A DNA stretch of 64,000 nucleotides from Luteimonas sp. FCS-9 (GCF_001014645.1 NZ_LASZ01000005.1:1-64000), one strand, 5' to 3'. Positions 1 through 9,272 are shown, numbered from the stretch's first letter. Numbers and translations: made by a program. Notes: generated by a model not told the origin, from the letters alone.

Positions 1-588
1 CCTCCGCTTGCGGGGAGGGTTGGGGGGGGGGCGCTCTCGGGAAAGCCCGTGCCCCCACCCGGCGCGCGGTGCGCGCCGGCCTCCCCCGCACGCGGGGGAG
101 GCGAAGGCGGCATCGCGCGTCTTCACCACGCACGCGATCGAAGCCCTCCTCCGCTTGCGGGGGAGGGTTGGGTGGGGGCGCTTTTCGGGAAAGCCCGCGC
201 CCCCACCCGGCGCGCGGTGCGCGCCGGCCTCCCCCGCACGCGGGGGAGGCGAAGACGGCATCGCGCGTCTTCACTACGCGCGCGATTGAAGCCCTGCTCC
301 GCTTGCGGGGGAGGGTTGGGTGGGGGCGCTCTCGGGAAAGCCCGTACCCCCCACCCGGCGCGCGGTGCGCGCCGGCCTCCCCCGCACGCGAGGGAGGCGA
401 AGGCGGCATCGCGCGTCTTCACTACGCGCGCGATCGAAGCCCTCCCCCGCATCGCGGGGGAGGGTTGGGTGGGGGCGCTCTCGGGAAAGCCCGTGCCCCC
501 ACCCGGCGCGCACCGCGCGCCGGCCTCCCCCGCACGCGGGGGAGGCGAAGGCGGCATCGCGTGTCTTCCTACGCGCGCGATCGAAGCC
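1..588. repeat. Tandem array of four ~147-bp units
   Basis: Four head-to-tail, slightly diverged units are visible, beginning near 1, 147, 294 and 442, with a short partial fifth at 589-612. Each unit has a GC-only stem (cccccgcacgcggggg type), a 'gttgggtgggggcgct' stretch, a 'cccacccggcgcgcggtgcgcgccgg' palindromic stretch and a spacer with 'ggcatcgcgcgtcttcac'. Unit-to-unit differences are mostly single bases. Long open frames across the array exist only because the units are GC-rich and in register; I call no gene here. The same building blocks recur at about 31.75-31.95 kb. Confidence 0.85.
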
Positions 589-613
589 CTCCCCCGCGTG
601 CGGGGGAGGCTCG

Positions 614-1417
614 CTAGGTGTCGAGGATCTCGAAGCGGTCGGCGTCGAGCATCGCGGGGAACCGCTCGCGATGCGCGGCCAGTTCCGATGCCAGCAGCGT
701 CGTCGTCGAGACGACCTCGGCGTCGGTGCATTCGCTCAGCGGGTGGCCGAGGAAGTCGAGCACCGCGCTGTCGCCGGCATAGTCGAGACCGTTGCCGTCG
801 TGACCGACGCGGTTGACCCCGACCACGTAGCACAGGTTCTCGATCGCGCGCGCGCGCAGCAGCGTCTTCCACGCGTACGCACGCGCCGCCGGCCAGTTGG
901 CGACGAACAGTTGCAGGTCGAAATCCAGTTGCCCCGGCCGCTCGACATCGAAACGGTTGCGGCAGAACACCGGGAAGCGCAGGTCGTAGCAGACCTGCGG
1001 ATTGATCCGCCAGCCCTTGAGCTCGACCGTCAGCCGCGCGCGTCCCGGCGCGTAGCGCCTGTGCTCGTTGGCGTAGCGGAACAGGTGACGCTTGTCGTAC
1101 CACTGCAGGCCGCCGTCGGGCGAGGCCCAGAGCATGCGGTTGTAGACGCCGTCGCCGTCGCGCAGCTGCACGCTGCCGGTCACGACCGCGTCGAGCGCGG
1201 CCGCCTGCGCGCGGATCCAAGCCACCGTCGGCCCATCCATGCCCTCGGCCCGCTCGATCGCGTCGTTGCTGAAGCCGCTGGTGAACGTCTCGGGCAGCAC
1301 CACCAGGTCGCTGATGCCGCGCAGCGGCGCGATGAGGCCGCCGTAGTAGTCGCGGTTGGCCTCCGGGTCGTGCCAGACCGTGGCGCCCTGGACGATGGAA
1401 ACGCGCAGGTTGTGCAT
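614..1417 (-). CDS. Carbon-nitrogen hydrolase (YafV-type omega-amidase family)
   Basis: A 267-aa nitrilase-superfamily amidohydrolase. The catalytic triad is visible: Glu43 in LPETF, Lys109 in YDKRHLF and Cys143 in QVCYDLRFP. The YDKRHLF and CYDLRFP signatures fit the YafV/omega-amidase branch, which hydrolyses alpha-ketoglutaramate or ketosuccinamate and so salvages transamination by-products; the substrate here is inferred from family only. There is no signal peptide, so it is cytoplasmic. Its stop lies immediately after the 147-bp repeat array. The next gene upstream is a glycosyltransferase in the same orientation with an 80-bp gap, so cotranscription is possible but no functional link is evident. 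Confidence 0.88.
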   Translation of the reverse strand: MHNLRVSIVQGATVWHDPEANRDYYGGLIAPLRGISDLVVLPETFTSGFSNDAIERAEGMDGPTVAWIRAQAAALDAVVTGSVQLRDGDGVYNRMLWASPDGGLQWYDKRHLFRYANEHRRYAPGRARLTVELKGWRINPQVCYDLRFPVFCRNRFDVERPGQLDFDLQLFVANWPAARAYAWKTLLRARAIENLCYVVGVNRVGHDGNGLDYAGDSAVLDFLGHPLSECTDAEVVSTTTLLASELAAHRERFPAMLDADRFEILDT

Positions 1418-1497
1418 GGAGCCGCCTCGTCGACGACCGCGACGCGGCCGGGCTCCCGATTCTCGTCGGCCCGGCCGCGCGGCTCAAGCCGGGAGGC

Positions 1498-3348
1498 TCA
1501 CTCGGGCGCCGACGCCCGCAGCGGCTGCTCGGCCCAGCGCTCGACCGCGCCGTCGCGGCCGACGATCTCCAGGCCCAGCCAGTAGAGGCCGGGCGGACGG
1601 TCGCGCAGGTCTAGCGTCGCGGCAAACGCGACATTCGGCTGGGCCGGGTCGCGCGAGCGTCCCTGCAGGAAGCCGCCGACCCAGTGGTTGGGCAGTCCGT
1701 AGTGCGCCGTGGCGACGGGTACGCCGTCCAGCGTCACGACGACCGACTCGACGCCCGCGATGTCCCTGACCGCCCAGCCGCTCACCTCGACCCGCCCCGC
1801 CACGCGCGCACCGGACGCGGGCGCATCGATGTGCGCGAGCGCAGGCGTGGCGCACGCATCCGGCACCGGCGCATCGCGGTCGAGGCGCACCAGCAGGAAA
1901 CGCTGCCCGCCCCGGTCGACGTTGACCACGCGCGACACCGGCAGGCTGCCCAGGCGTTCGCACAACTGCTGGTAGCGCTCGAGCAGCGCGCTGAACTTCA
2001 CGTCCGTCGCGCCGACCACGACCAGCGCCGGACGGCCCGCCAATCCGGCGCGATCGTCGAGCTGCAGGCCCCACAGCTCCAACTGCGGCGCGCGGCCATG
2101 ATGGCGGTTGATCGGATGGTCGAGCACGCGGATGTCCGGATCGCCCAGCGCGAACCCGAGCTCCGCGCCGATCTTGAAGTTGTCGGCGACGAGCACCGTG
2201 TCGTCCGGCATGTCGGCCAGCTCCTCGCCGACCGCGGCGGCGAGTTCGTCCCAGCCGGCGAAGTTGGACGGATACCACTTGAGCGCCGCCGCGCGCTCGC
2301 GCAGCTGCGGCGACGACACCGCGACGTAGTAGCCGTTGACCAGCAGGAAGCCGGCGACCAACGTCGCCAACGTCAGCAGCCGCAGCCAGCGCGGCCAGCC
2401 CAGCAGCACGAAGCCGGCCAGCGGCAGCAGCGCCAGGTAGCCGGGCAGCGGCCAGTGGAAGCTCACCCGCTCGGTGTCGGCCACGAAGCCCAGCGCGAAG
2501 AAGCCGGCGACGATCAGCGCGCCGCACAGCGCGAGGAACCGCGCCGCATCGTCGGGCATGCGCCGCATGCGCCAGGCCGCGAGCGCGAGCGCGGCGAACA
2601 GCAGTGGCGTCACCAGCCCGGCCTGGATCACCAGGAACTGCCAGCCGTCGGCATGCAACGCCCACGGATGCCGGTCGACCATCTGGAAGCGCAGCCCCGC
2701 CTCGGCATTGGCGAGGTTCCAGGCCAGCAATGGCCCCCAGGCCGCGGCGCCGAACGCGATCGCGATCCACACCCGCGGATCGCGCAGCGCCGTGCGGCCG
2801 GACGGCAGCGACGCGAGCGCGACGATCCCCACCGCGATGACCGCGATGAAGCGGTAGTGGCTCAATGCGCCGAGCGCCAGGCCGAGCGCGAGCAGCAGCG
2901 CCGCGCCGTAGCTCACGCCGCGCAGCAGCCGCGTGCCGGCATCCAGGCACAGCACCGTCGCCAGCGCCAGCATCGCGTCGGGCAGCGCCATCACGCCGAG
3001 CGAGCCCAGCAGCGGCAGCAGCAGCGCCAGGCAGCCGGTCACCCACGCCGCGTCGGCGTCGAACTCGCGCGCGGTCAGCCGCACCAGCAGCCACGGCACC
3101 AGCGCCGAGATCGCGACGAACGGCAGCCGCACCGCCAGCAAGCCGTCGCCGAACATCTCGGTGCCCAGCCGGATCAGCCACGCGGTCAGCCCCGGCAGAT
3201 CCGAGTACGCCCACGCCGGGCGCTGCCCCTCGAGCCAGTAGAAGGCCTCGTCGACGAACAGCGGCAGCCGCATCGCGATGCCCAGTTTCAGCACGACGAC
3301 CAGCACCCACAGCGCGACGAACACCGTGCGCATCTCCATCCGCCGCAT
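1498..3348 (-). CDS. Glycosyltransferase family 39 membrane protein (ArnT/PMT-like)
   Basis: A 616-aa integral membrane protein. The N-terminal helix is followed by the acidic loop RLPLFVDEAFYW, the first extracytoplasmic DE-type motif of GT39 and ArnT-like lipid-linked sugar transferases. About 10-12 hydrophobic segments follow to roughly residue 360. The C-terminal third (about 370-616) is soluble and presumably periplasmic, ending in an Ig-like fold with 'ASGARVAGRVEVSGWAVRD'. It probably moves a sugar from a polyprenyl carrier to a glycan or lipid; the acceptor is unknown. The start at 3348 is chosen because GAGG sits 9 nt upstream; in-frame ATGs at 3339 and 3333 and an upstream codon at 3378 are alternatives. 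It is divergent from moxR. Confidence 0.82.
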   Translation of the reverse strand: MRRMEMRTVFVALWVLVVVLKLGIAMRLPLFVDEAFYWLEGQRPAWAYSDLPGLTAWLIRLGTEMFGDGLLAVRLPFVAISALVPWLLVRLTAREFDADAAWVTGCLALLLPLLGSLGVMALPDAMLALATVLCLDAGTRLLRGVSYGAALLLALGLALGALSHYRFIAVIAVGIVALASLPSGRTALRDPRVWIAIAFGAAAWGPLLAWNLANAEAGLRFQMVDRHPWALHADGWQFLVIQAGLVTPLLFAALALAAWRMRRMPDDAARFLALCGALIVAGFFALGFVADTERVSFHWPLPGYLALLPLAGFVLLGWPRWLRLLTLATLVAGFLLVNGYYVAVSSPQLRERAAALKWYPSNFAGWDELAAAVGEELADMPDDTVLVADNFKIGAELGFALGDPDIRVLDHPINRHHGRAPQLELWGLQLDDRAGLAGRPALVVVGATDVKFSALLERYQQLCERLGSLPVSRVVNVDRGGQRFLLVRLDRDAPVPDACATPALAHIDAPASGARVAGRVEVSGWAVRDIAGVESVVVTLDGVPVATAHYGLPNHWVGGFLQGRSRDPAQPNVAFAATLDLRDRPPGLYWLGLEIVGRDGAVERWAEQPLRASAPE

Positions 3349-3398
3349 TGAACTCGACCTCGCTACACTCGGGAACACGTCGTCAGGGGAGACCGCGC

Positions 3399-4349
3399 AT
3401 GCCCGATCCGTCCACGACCCGCGCCATGCTAACCGACGCGCAGCGCGACGCCCTGTCGTCGGCCCGCGCGCAGGTCAACCGCCTGGTGCTCGGCAAGGAG
3501 ACCGCGGTCACGATGACCTTCGTCGCGCTGCTCGCCGACGGCCACCTGCTGATCGAGGACCTGCCGGGCCTGGGCAAGACCACGCTCGCCCACGCGATCG
3601 CCGCGACCGTGGGGCTGGGGTTCCAGCGCGTGCAGTTCACCTCCGATCTGCTGCCATCCGACGTGGTCGGCGTCTCGGTCTACGACGGCGCCGCGCGACG
3701 CTTCGAGTTCCACGGCGGCCCGGTGTTCACCAACGTGCTGCTGGCCGACGAGATCAACCGCGCGCCGCCGCGCACGCAGAGCGCGCTGCTCGAGGCGATG
3801 GCCGAGCACCAAGTCACCGTCGACGGCACCACGCACGCCCTACCCGACCCGTTCTTCGTCATCGCCACGCAGAACCCGGTCGACCTGTCGGGTACCTATC
3901 CGCTGCCCGACTCGCAGCTCGACCGGTTCCTGCTACGGCTCAACCTCGGCTATCCCGACCGCGACGCCGAACGCGCCCTGCTCGCCGGCGAGGACCGGCG
4001 CACGCTGATCGCCGGCACGCTGCCGCAGCTGGGCGAGTCCGACCTGCGCGAGATGCGTGCCGCGGCCACCGCGATCCACGCCAGCCCGGCGCTGGTCGAC
4101 TACGTGCAGGCGCTGCTCGCGCGCAGCCGCCACCATCCCGGCGTCCGCGTCGGTCTGTCGCCGCGCGCGGGGCTGGCGCTGCTGCGGGCCGCGCGCGCGC
4201 TGGCGCTGCTCGACGGCCGCGCGCATGCGCTGCCCGACGACGTGCAGCGACTGTTTCCGATGATCGCCTCGCACCGGCTGGTCGCCGACGATGCCGGCGA
4301 CGGCGACGCGCTGGCAGCCGGCATCCTGCAGGCCGTGCCGGTCGACTGA
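3399..4349 (+). CDS. MoxR-family AAA+ ATPase
   Basis: A 316-aa AAA+ ATPase of the MoxR type, a chaperone-like factor usually paired with DUF58 and VWA or transglutaminase proteins. Visible motifs are Walker A GLGKTTLA (about 55-62), Walker B LLADEINRAPP, sensor I ATQNPVD and the family hallmark 'GTYPLPDSQLDRF'. The C-terminal lid contains GLSPRAGLALLRAARALA. The start ATG at 3399 has an AGGGGAG ribosome site 8 nt upstream; ATG 3426 is an alternative. It is the first gene of a four-gene operon: the DUF58 gene starts 4 nt after its stop. Confidence 0.93.
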   Translation: MPDPSTTRAMLTDAQRDALSSARAQVNRLVLGKETAVTMTFVALLADGHLLIEDLPGLGKTTLAHAIAATVGLGFQRVQFTSDLLPSDVVGVSVYDGAARRFEFHGGPVFTNVLLADEINRAPPRTQSALLEAMAEHQVTVDGTTHALPDPFFVIATQNPVDLSGTYPLPDSQLDRFLLRLNLGYPDRDAERALLAGEDRRTLIAGTLPQLGESDLREMRAAATAIHASPALVDYVQALLARSRHHPGVRVGLSPRAGLALLRAARALALLDGRAHALPDDVQRLFPMIASHRLVADDAGDGDALAAGILQAVPVD

Positions 4350-4353
4350 CCCG

Positions 4354-5304
4354 ATGGCTACCGCTGGCCTGCGCCGCCTTGAGGGCTGGATGCGTCCGCG
4401 ACGCCCCGAGGCGCTGCCCGTCCGCCTCGACCGCCGCCGGATCTACGTGCTGCCGACCCCGTTCGGCGGCTTCGTCATCGCGCTGCTGGCGACGATGGCG
4501 GCCGGCGCGCTGAACTACAACAACAATCCCGCGCTGCTGCTGTGCCTGCTGCTGGGCGGCGCGACGCTGGCCAGCCTGCTGTGGACGCAACTGCAGCTCG
4601 GCGGGCTGGAGGTGCGCGCCGTGCGCGGCGAGCCGGTCGCCGCCGGCCGGCCGATGCCGCTGCACGTGCACGTCGGCGCGCCGCCGGGCCGCGAACGCCG
4701 CGGCCTGCGGGTCGATTGCGACGACGCCATCGCCGCGCCGCTGTCGCTCGACGAGACCGGCGGCGAGACCACGCTGGCCCTGCCGACGCAGCGCCGCGGC
4801 TGGATGCCCGCGCCGCGGATCCGCATCTCCAGCACCCGACCACTCGGGCTGGCGCGCGCATGGGCCTGGGTACGGCCTGACGCCCGACTGCTGGTCCACC
4901 CCGCGCCCGAGGCGCACGGCCCGGCGCTGCCGCGCGGCGCCGGCGAGGACGCGCAGGCGCGGCTGCACCCGGCCGGCGACGACCTCCACCACCTGCGCGA
5001 ATGGCGCCAGGGCGATGCGCGGCGCGCGATCGCCTGGAAGGTCTCGGCCCGGCGCGACGCCCTGGTCGTACGCGAGTTCGAGCGGCCGCAGGGCGCCGAC
5101 GTCGTGCTCGACTGGGCGTCGCTGGGCGGCCTCGGCCACGAGGCGCGCATCCGCCGGCTCGCCCGCTGGGTCGACGAGGCCGAGCGCGACGGCGTGCGCT
5201 CGCTGCTGCGCGTGCCCGGCCATCCGCCGCTCGGCCCCGATCGCGGCCCGCACCACCGCCAGGCCTGCCTGAGCGCACTCGCGCTGCTGCCGGAGGCGCC
5301 GTGA
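4354..5304 (+). CDS. DUF58 domain-containing protein
   Basis: A 316-aa DUF58 protein. Two adjacent N-terminal hydrophobic helices (residues about 34-75, TPFGGFVIALLATMAAGALNY and the following leucine-rich stretch) anchor it in the inner membrane. The cytoplasmic remainder has the DUF58 signature 'DDLHHLREWRQGDARRAIAWK' shape around 210-230 followed by LVVREFE. DUF58 proteins are VWA-like and nearly always act with a MoxR ATPase; the biochemical role is not established. The start follows the moxR stop by 4 nt, and the stop overlaps the GTG of tgpA (GTGA), so translation is coupled. Confidence 0.9.
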   Translation: MATAGLRRLEGWMRPRRPEALPVRLDRRRIYVLPTPFGGFVIALLATMAAGALNYNNNPALLLCLLLGGATLASLLWTQLQLGGLEVRAVRGEPVAAGRPMPLHVHVGAPPGRERRGLRVDCDDAIAAPLSLDETGGETTLALPTQRRGWMPAPRIRISSTRPLGLARAWAWVRPDARLLVHPAPEAHGPALPRGAGEDAQARLHPAGDDLHHLREWRQGDARRAIAWKVSARRDALVVREFERPQGADVVLDWASLGGLGHEARIRRLARWVDEAERDGVRSLLRVPGHPPLGPDRGPHHRQACLSALALLPEAP

Positions 5305-7256
5305 CCGCGCGTTCTGGCCACCCGCTGGACGTCGCCGGCCGGCGGCGCGTGCTGCTGGCCGCAGCAGTCTGCCTGCTGCCGCTGCTGCTGCAGCTCCCGC
5401 CGACAGTGGCGATCGTCGTCGCGGCGGTCGGCGCCCTGGTCGTTTCGGTCTCCGGCCGCCGCATGCTGCCGGGCTGGCTGCGCGGCGGCGCCGCGCTCGC
5501 GCTGCTGGCCTGGGTACTCGCGCAGGCGGGCGGCGCGATCGGGCGCGACACCGGCTGCGCGCTGCTCGCCGCGATGCTGGCGGTCAAGCCGTCCGAACTG
5601 CGCACGCTGCGCGACGCCCGCAGCCTGCTCGGCTTCGCGCTGTTCGCACCGTTCGCCACGTTCCTGCTCGACCAGGGTCCGCTGTCGCTGGCACTGGGCC
5701 TGGCCGGCGCGCTGCTGGTCGTGGTCGCGCTGCTCGGGCTGTCGGACGCCGAATCCGGGCTCGCGCCGGGCGGCGCCCGCCGGCAGCTGGGCACCGCGCT
5801 GCGCCTGGTCGCACTCGGCCTGCCGCTCGCGCTGGCGGTGTTCTGGCTGTTCCCGCGCCTGTCCACGCCGCTGTGGGGCGTGCCCGAGCGCTCGTCGGCC
5901 ACGCCGGGGCTGTCGGACGAAATGGGCGCCGGCCAATGGCTCGACCTGCTGGCTGACGATTCGCCGGCGTTGCGCGCGACGTTCGCCGGCCCCGAACCCG
6001 CGGTCTCGCAGATGTACTGGCGCGGTCCGACGCTCACCGACTACGACGGCCGCACCTGGACGATGGCCCGCCGGCAGCCGCCGCCCGCGCCCGACCTGGT
6101 CGCCCATGCCGCACCGGCCTGGGACTACGAAGTCGTGATCGAGCCGACCGGGCGCGACCTGCTGGTCGCGCTGGACCTGCCCACCGCGCTGCCAGACGGC
6201 GTGCGCGGCGGCCGCGACTACACGCTGCGCAGCCCGCGCCGCCTCGACAGCGTGAGCCGCTGGCGCCTGCGCTCGGCGCCACCGCTGCGGTTCGAAACCG
6301 ACCTGCCCGACACCTTCCGCGCCGATGCCCTGCGCGTGCCCGCCGCGCTGAACCCGCGCACCCGCGCGCTCGCGCGGCAATGGCGCGCGGAAACCCCGGA
6401 CGACGCGGCGCTGGTCGCGCGCGCGCTGGCGTGGATCGAGCGCGATTTCGCCTACACCCTCGACACCCCGCTGCCCGGCCGCCACGCGGTCGACGAGTTC
6501 CTGTTCGACCGCCAAGCTGGCTTCTGCGAGCACTTCAGCTCGGCATTCACCGTGCTGATGCGCGAGGCCGGCATTCCCGCGCGCGTGGTCACCGGCTACG
6601 TTGGTGGCCGCCGCAACGCCTACGGCGACTACTGGCTGGTGCGGCGCATGGACGCCCACGCCTGGAGCGAGGTCTGGCTCGAAGGCCGCGGCTGGGTACG
6701 CGTCGACCCGACCGCCGCGGTCGCACCCGAACGCATCTACGACACGCTCGAGGACCGTCTCGCGGCCGGGCGGCCCGGCGGTGCACGCTTCGCGCCGATC
6801 TTCGACCTCGGCGACTGGGCGCGCCGCGGCTGGAACGACTTCGTGCTCGGCTTCGACGCCAACCGCCAGCAGGCGATGCTCGAGCGACTGGGCCTGGCGC
6901 GGCTGGGCGCCGCCGGCCTGGTCGCGCTGCTCGCCGTCGCCGCGCTGCTGGCGCTGGGTGGCATGCTGTGGCTGATCGCGCGCAGCGATCGCGAGACCGA
7001 CCCGCTGCTGCGCGCCTGGCACCGGCTGGGGCGGCGCTACGCACGCCTCGGCCTCGCGCGCCTGCCACACGAACCCGCGTCGGCCTGGATCGTGCGCATC
7101 GGGCCCGCGACGGGCGATTCGGCGGCGCTGGCCGCCCTCACCCGCCGTTTCGTCGCCGCGCGCTACGCTCCGGACCCGGCCGACCCCACCCTGGCGCGCG
7201 ACCTGCGCGCGCATCGCCCCACCGCCGCCCGCGCCGCGAAGGAGACCTCCCGATGA
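5301..7256 (+). CDS. tgpA: TgpA-type transglutaminase (DUF3488 + transglutaminase-like)
   Basis: A 651-aa protein with five or six N-terminal transmembrane helices (about 13-190, DUF3488), a periplasmic transglutaminase core and one more helix near 535-560. The cysteine-protease-like triad is intact: Cys409 in AGFCEHFSS, His453 in DAHAWSEVW and Asp469 in RVDPTAA. The family includes Pseudomonas TgpA, an essential periplasmic enzyme thought to act on the envelope. It starts with GTG overlapping the DUF58 stop (GTGA) and ends overlapping the slp ATG (ATGA), completing a tightly coupled moxR-DUF58-tgpA-slp operon. Confidence 0.9.
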   Translation: MTARSGHPLDVAGRRRVLLAAAVCLLPLLLQLPPTVAIVVAAVGALVVSVSGRRMLPGWLRGGAALALLAWVLAQAGGAIGRDTGCALLAAMLAVKPSELRTLRDARSLLGFALFAPFATFLLDQGPLSLALGLAGALLVVVALLGLSDAESGLAPGGARRQLGTALRLVALGLPLALAVFWLFPRLSTPLWGVPERSSATPGLSDEMGAGQWLDLLADDSPALRATFAGPEPAVSQMYWRGPTLTDYDGRTWTMARRQPPPAPDLVAHAAPAWDYEVVIEPTGRDLLVALDLPTALPDGVRGGRDYTLRSPRRLDSVSRWRLRSAPPLRFETDLPDTFRADALRVPAALNPRTRALARQWRAETPDDAALVARALAWIERDFAYTLDTPLPGRHAVDEFLFDRQAGFCEHFSSAFTVLMREAGIPARVVTGYVGGRRNAYGDYWLVRRMDAHAWSEVWLEGRGWVRVDPTAAVAPERIYDTLEDRLAAGRPGGARFAPIFDLGDWARRGWNDFVLGFDANRQQAMLERLGLARLGAAGLVALLAVAALLALGGMLWLIARSDRETDPLLRAWHRLGRRYARLGLARLPHEPASAWIVRIGPATGDSAALAALTRRFVAARYAPDPADPTLARDLRAHRPTAARAAKETSR

Positions 7257-7744
7257 GCCCTGCCCGCCTGTTGCCCGTCAGCGCCCTGGCGCTGCTGCTC
7301 GGTGCCTGCGCCTCGCAACCCAAGCCCCTGCAGGGCGGATTCGCCGAGACGCCCACGCCGCACGCCGCCGTCCAGGGCGACTACACCGGCACCGCGGTGC
7401 GCTGGGGCGGGCGCATCGTCCAGGTCGAGCCACGGCCCGACGCGACCTGCTTCGAGATGATCGCCACCCGGCTCACCGTCACCGGCCGCCCGTACTGGGC
7501 CAGCGACGACACCAACGGCCGCTTCATCGCGTGCCGCGCCGGCTTCTACGACCCGGCGGTGTTCGAGAAGAACCGCGAGGTCACCTTCACCGGCCGCATC
7601 GCCGGCTACGACAGCCGCCGGATCGGCGAGTACGACTACCGCTTCCCCCGCATCGACGCCGACGTCGTCTACCTGTGGCCGGTGCGCGAGACCGTCGACG
7701 TGCTGGCCCGCCCCGCGCCTTGGCCGTGGTGGGGCTACTGGTGA
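7253..7744 (+). CDS. Slp-family outer-membrane lipoprotein
   Basis: A 163-aa lipoprotein. The signal peptide has the lipobox LLGAC (Cys at about residue 19). The mature part shows the Slp pattern, with VQGDYTGTAVRWGGRIVQVE followed by TCFEMIATRL and a C-terminal VYLWPVRE. Slp proteins are stress or stationary-phase outer-membrane lipoproteins of unclear function. Its ATG overlaps the tgpA stop by 4 nt, so it is the last gene of the operon. Twelve bases after its stop lies a GTAG-type REP palindrome (7756-7779). Confidence 0.87.
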   Translation: MSPARLLPVSALALLLGACASQPKPLQGGFAETPTPHAAVQGDYTGTAVRWGGRIVQVEPRPDATCFEMIATRLTVTGRPYWASDDTNGRFIACRAGFYDPAVFEKNREVTFTGRIAGYDSRRIGEYDYRFPRIDADVVYLWPVRETVDVLARPAPWPWWGYW

Positions 7745-7755
7745 CGCACTGACCT

Positions 7756-7779
7756 GTAGGAGCGCGCTCGCGCGCGATG
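7756..7779 (+). repeat. GTAG-type REP palindrome
   Basis: A 24-nt element starting gtaggagcgcgctcg and ending cgcgatg. It can form a GC stem and has the GTAG head seen in Stenotrophomonas/Xanthomonas REP families. The identical 24 nt occur in the opposite orientation at 44472-44495. Its position directly after slp suggests it also shapes the 3' end of that operon mRNA. Confidence 0.75.
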
Positions 7780-7816
7780 ACGCTTTCCCAATACGCTCCA
7801 CCGCGCGCAAACGCCC

Positions 7817-8161
7817 CTACGCCGGCGTCCCAAACCGCCCCAGCTGCGCGCCCGCGAGCAGGTGCAGATGGATCTGGAACACCGTCTGCCCGCCGTGCTC
7901 GTTGCAGTTCATGACGATGCGGTAACCGTCCTGGTCGAAGCCCTGCGCCTTCGCGTAGCGCGCCGCGGCGACTGCGAGCCTTCCGACGACTTCCGGCGCA
8001 TCCTCGGGCACGTCGTTGAGCGTCGCGTAGTCCTGCTTGGGCACGAACAGCACGTGCACCGGCGCCTGGGGCCCGATGTCGCGGAACGCGATCAGGTGTT
8101 CGTCCTCGTAGACGATGTCGGCCGGGATCTCGCGGCGGATGATCTTGTGGAAGATGGTCAT
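7817..8161 (-). CDS. HIT-family (HinT-like) nucleotide-binding protein
   Basis: A 114-aa histidine-triad protein of the HinT branch, which hydrolyses purine nucleoside phosphoramidates and related AMP conjugates. It begins MTIFHKIIRREIPADIVYED and has the family segment GYRIVMNCNEHGGQ. The triad reads Q-I-H-L-H-L-L: the first histidine is glutamine (codon CAG), while the central, nucleophilic histidine and the third are present. The start is placed at 8161 rather than the upstream codon at 8188, because homologues begin with this methionine. Cytoplasmic, monocistronic. Confidence 0.9.
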   Translation of the reverse strand: MTIFHKIIRREIPADIVYEDEHLIAFRDIGPQAPVHVLFVPKQDYATLNDVPEDAPEVVGRLAVAAARYAKAQGFDQDGYRIVMNCNEHGGQTVFQIHLHLLAGAQLGRFGTPA

Positions 8162-8257
8162 GGGCGATGAACCGTTGGCGATGCGCAATGGCCCCAGAGC
8201 ATACCGCCGCCACCGATCATCGCCACAACCCGGATCGCCGATCGCCGCCGAGCGCCG

Positions 8258-8848
8258 CTACTCGACTTCGCTGCGGCTACCGAACGCGTGCGACAGCGTG
8301 CCGCGATCGACGAACTCCAGTTCCCCGCCGAGCGGCAGGCCGTGCGCGGGGCGGCTCGGGCGCACGCCGTGCTGGCGCGCGATCTGTGCCAGGTAGTGCG
8401 CAGTGGCCTCGCCCTCGACGGTGGGGTTGGTGGCGATGATCAGCTCGCGCACCTCGCCCTCGGCCAGCCGCGCGGCCAGCAGGTCCAGGCCCAGTTCGCG
8501 CGGGCCGATGCCGTCGAGCGGACTCAGCCGGCCCTGCAGCACGAAGTAGAACCCGCGGTAGCCGGTGGCCTGCTCGATCGCCAACCGGTCAGCCGGCGTC
8601 TCGACCGCGCACAGCGTCTGCGCATCGCGCGACGCGCTGGCGCAGGTCGGGCACACCGGCGTCTCGCTGAAATCGCGGCACCGCGCGCAGTGGCCGATCT
8701 TCTCGACCGCCTCGGCCAGCGCCGTCGCCAACCGCGCCCCGCCCTCGCGCCCGCGCCCGAGCACGTGATAGGCCATGCGCTGCGCCGACTTCTGCCCGAC
8801 CCCGGGCAGCACGCGCAACGCATCGATCAGTTGTTCGAGCAGGGACAT
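8258..8848 (-). CDS. recR: Recombination mediator RecR
   Basis: A 196-aa RecR, full length for the family. Domains in order: helix-hairpin-helix ([15 protein letters not shown], about 14-28), a zinc finger with Cys54, Cys57, Cys66 and Cys69, a Toprim domain starting at LCAVETPAD, and a C-terminal walker-like region with [14 protein letters not shown]-type sequence. RecR works with RecF/RecO to load RecA at gaps. It is the distal gene of dnaX-ybaB-recR, a gene order conserved in gamma-proteobacteria, and is separated from ybaB by 100 bp. Confidence 0.96.
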   Translation of the reverse strand: MSLLEQLIDALRVLPGVGQKSAQRMAYHVLGRGREGGARLATALAEAVEKIGHCARCRDFSETPVCPTCASASRDAQTLCAVETPADRLAIEQATGYRGFYFVLQGRLSPLDGIGPRELGLDLLAARLAEGEVRELIIATNPTVEGEATAHYLAQIARQHGVRPSRPAHGLPLGGELEFVDRGTLSHAFGSRSEVE

Positions 8849-8948
8849 GGGCCGTGATGGGTGCGTTGTGAGGGGGGATTGGACAGCGCGTCAGTCCGCG
8901 TGACCCGGTTTCCCGAATCCCGATTCCCCAATTCCGATTCCCGGCTCC

Positions 8949-9272
8949 TCAGAACGGCAGCTTCATGCCCGGCGGCAACGGCATGCCGGCGGTGGCGCCA
9001 GCCATGCGCGCTTTCGATTCCTCGTCGACCTTGTTGGACGCATCGTTGAAGGCGGCCGCGATCAGGTCCTCGGCCATCTCCGGGTCGGACAGCACGGACG
9101 GGTCGATGCGCACCTTGCGGCAGGCCTTGGCGCCGGTCAACGTGACACTGACCATGCCGCCGCCGGCGCTGCCCTCGACCTCGAGGTTGGCCAGCTCTTC
9201 CTGCACGCGCTGCATGTTTTCCTGCATCTTCTGGGCCTGCTGCATCAGCTGGCCGATATTTCCACGCATCAT
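8949..9272 (-). CDS. YbaB/EbfC nucleoid-associated protein
   Basis: A 107-aa YbaB/EbfC family DNA-binding protein. The N-terminal coiled-coil helix ([20 protein letters not shown]) is followed by the sheet region ([16 protein letters not shown]) and the dimerisation helix; the C-terminus ends [11 protein letters not shown], typical of the family. Two adjacent ATGs at 9272 and 9269 are possible starts. The upstream dnaX stop TGA overlaps the first ATG by one base (TGATG), indicating coupled translation. Confidence 0.94.
   Translation of the reverse strand: MMRGNIGQLMQQAQKMQENMQRVQEELANLEVEGSAGGGMVSVTLTGAKACRKVRIDPSVLSDPEMAEDLIAAAFNDASNKVDEESKARMAGATAGMPLPPGMKLPF

Noticed and set aside
8-1487. 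Long open frames across the 147-bp repeat array on both strands
   Set aside because: They arise from in-register GC-rich repeats, lack any family motif and overlap the nitrilase gene in other frames.
1684-3351. A 555-codon plus-strand frame
   Set aside because: It is antisense to the well-supported GT39 gene and consists of His/Gln/Arg-rich sequence typical of shadow frames in GC-rich DNA.
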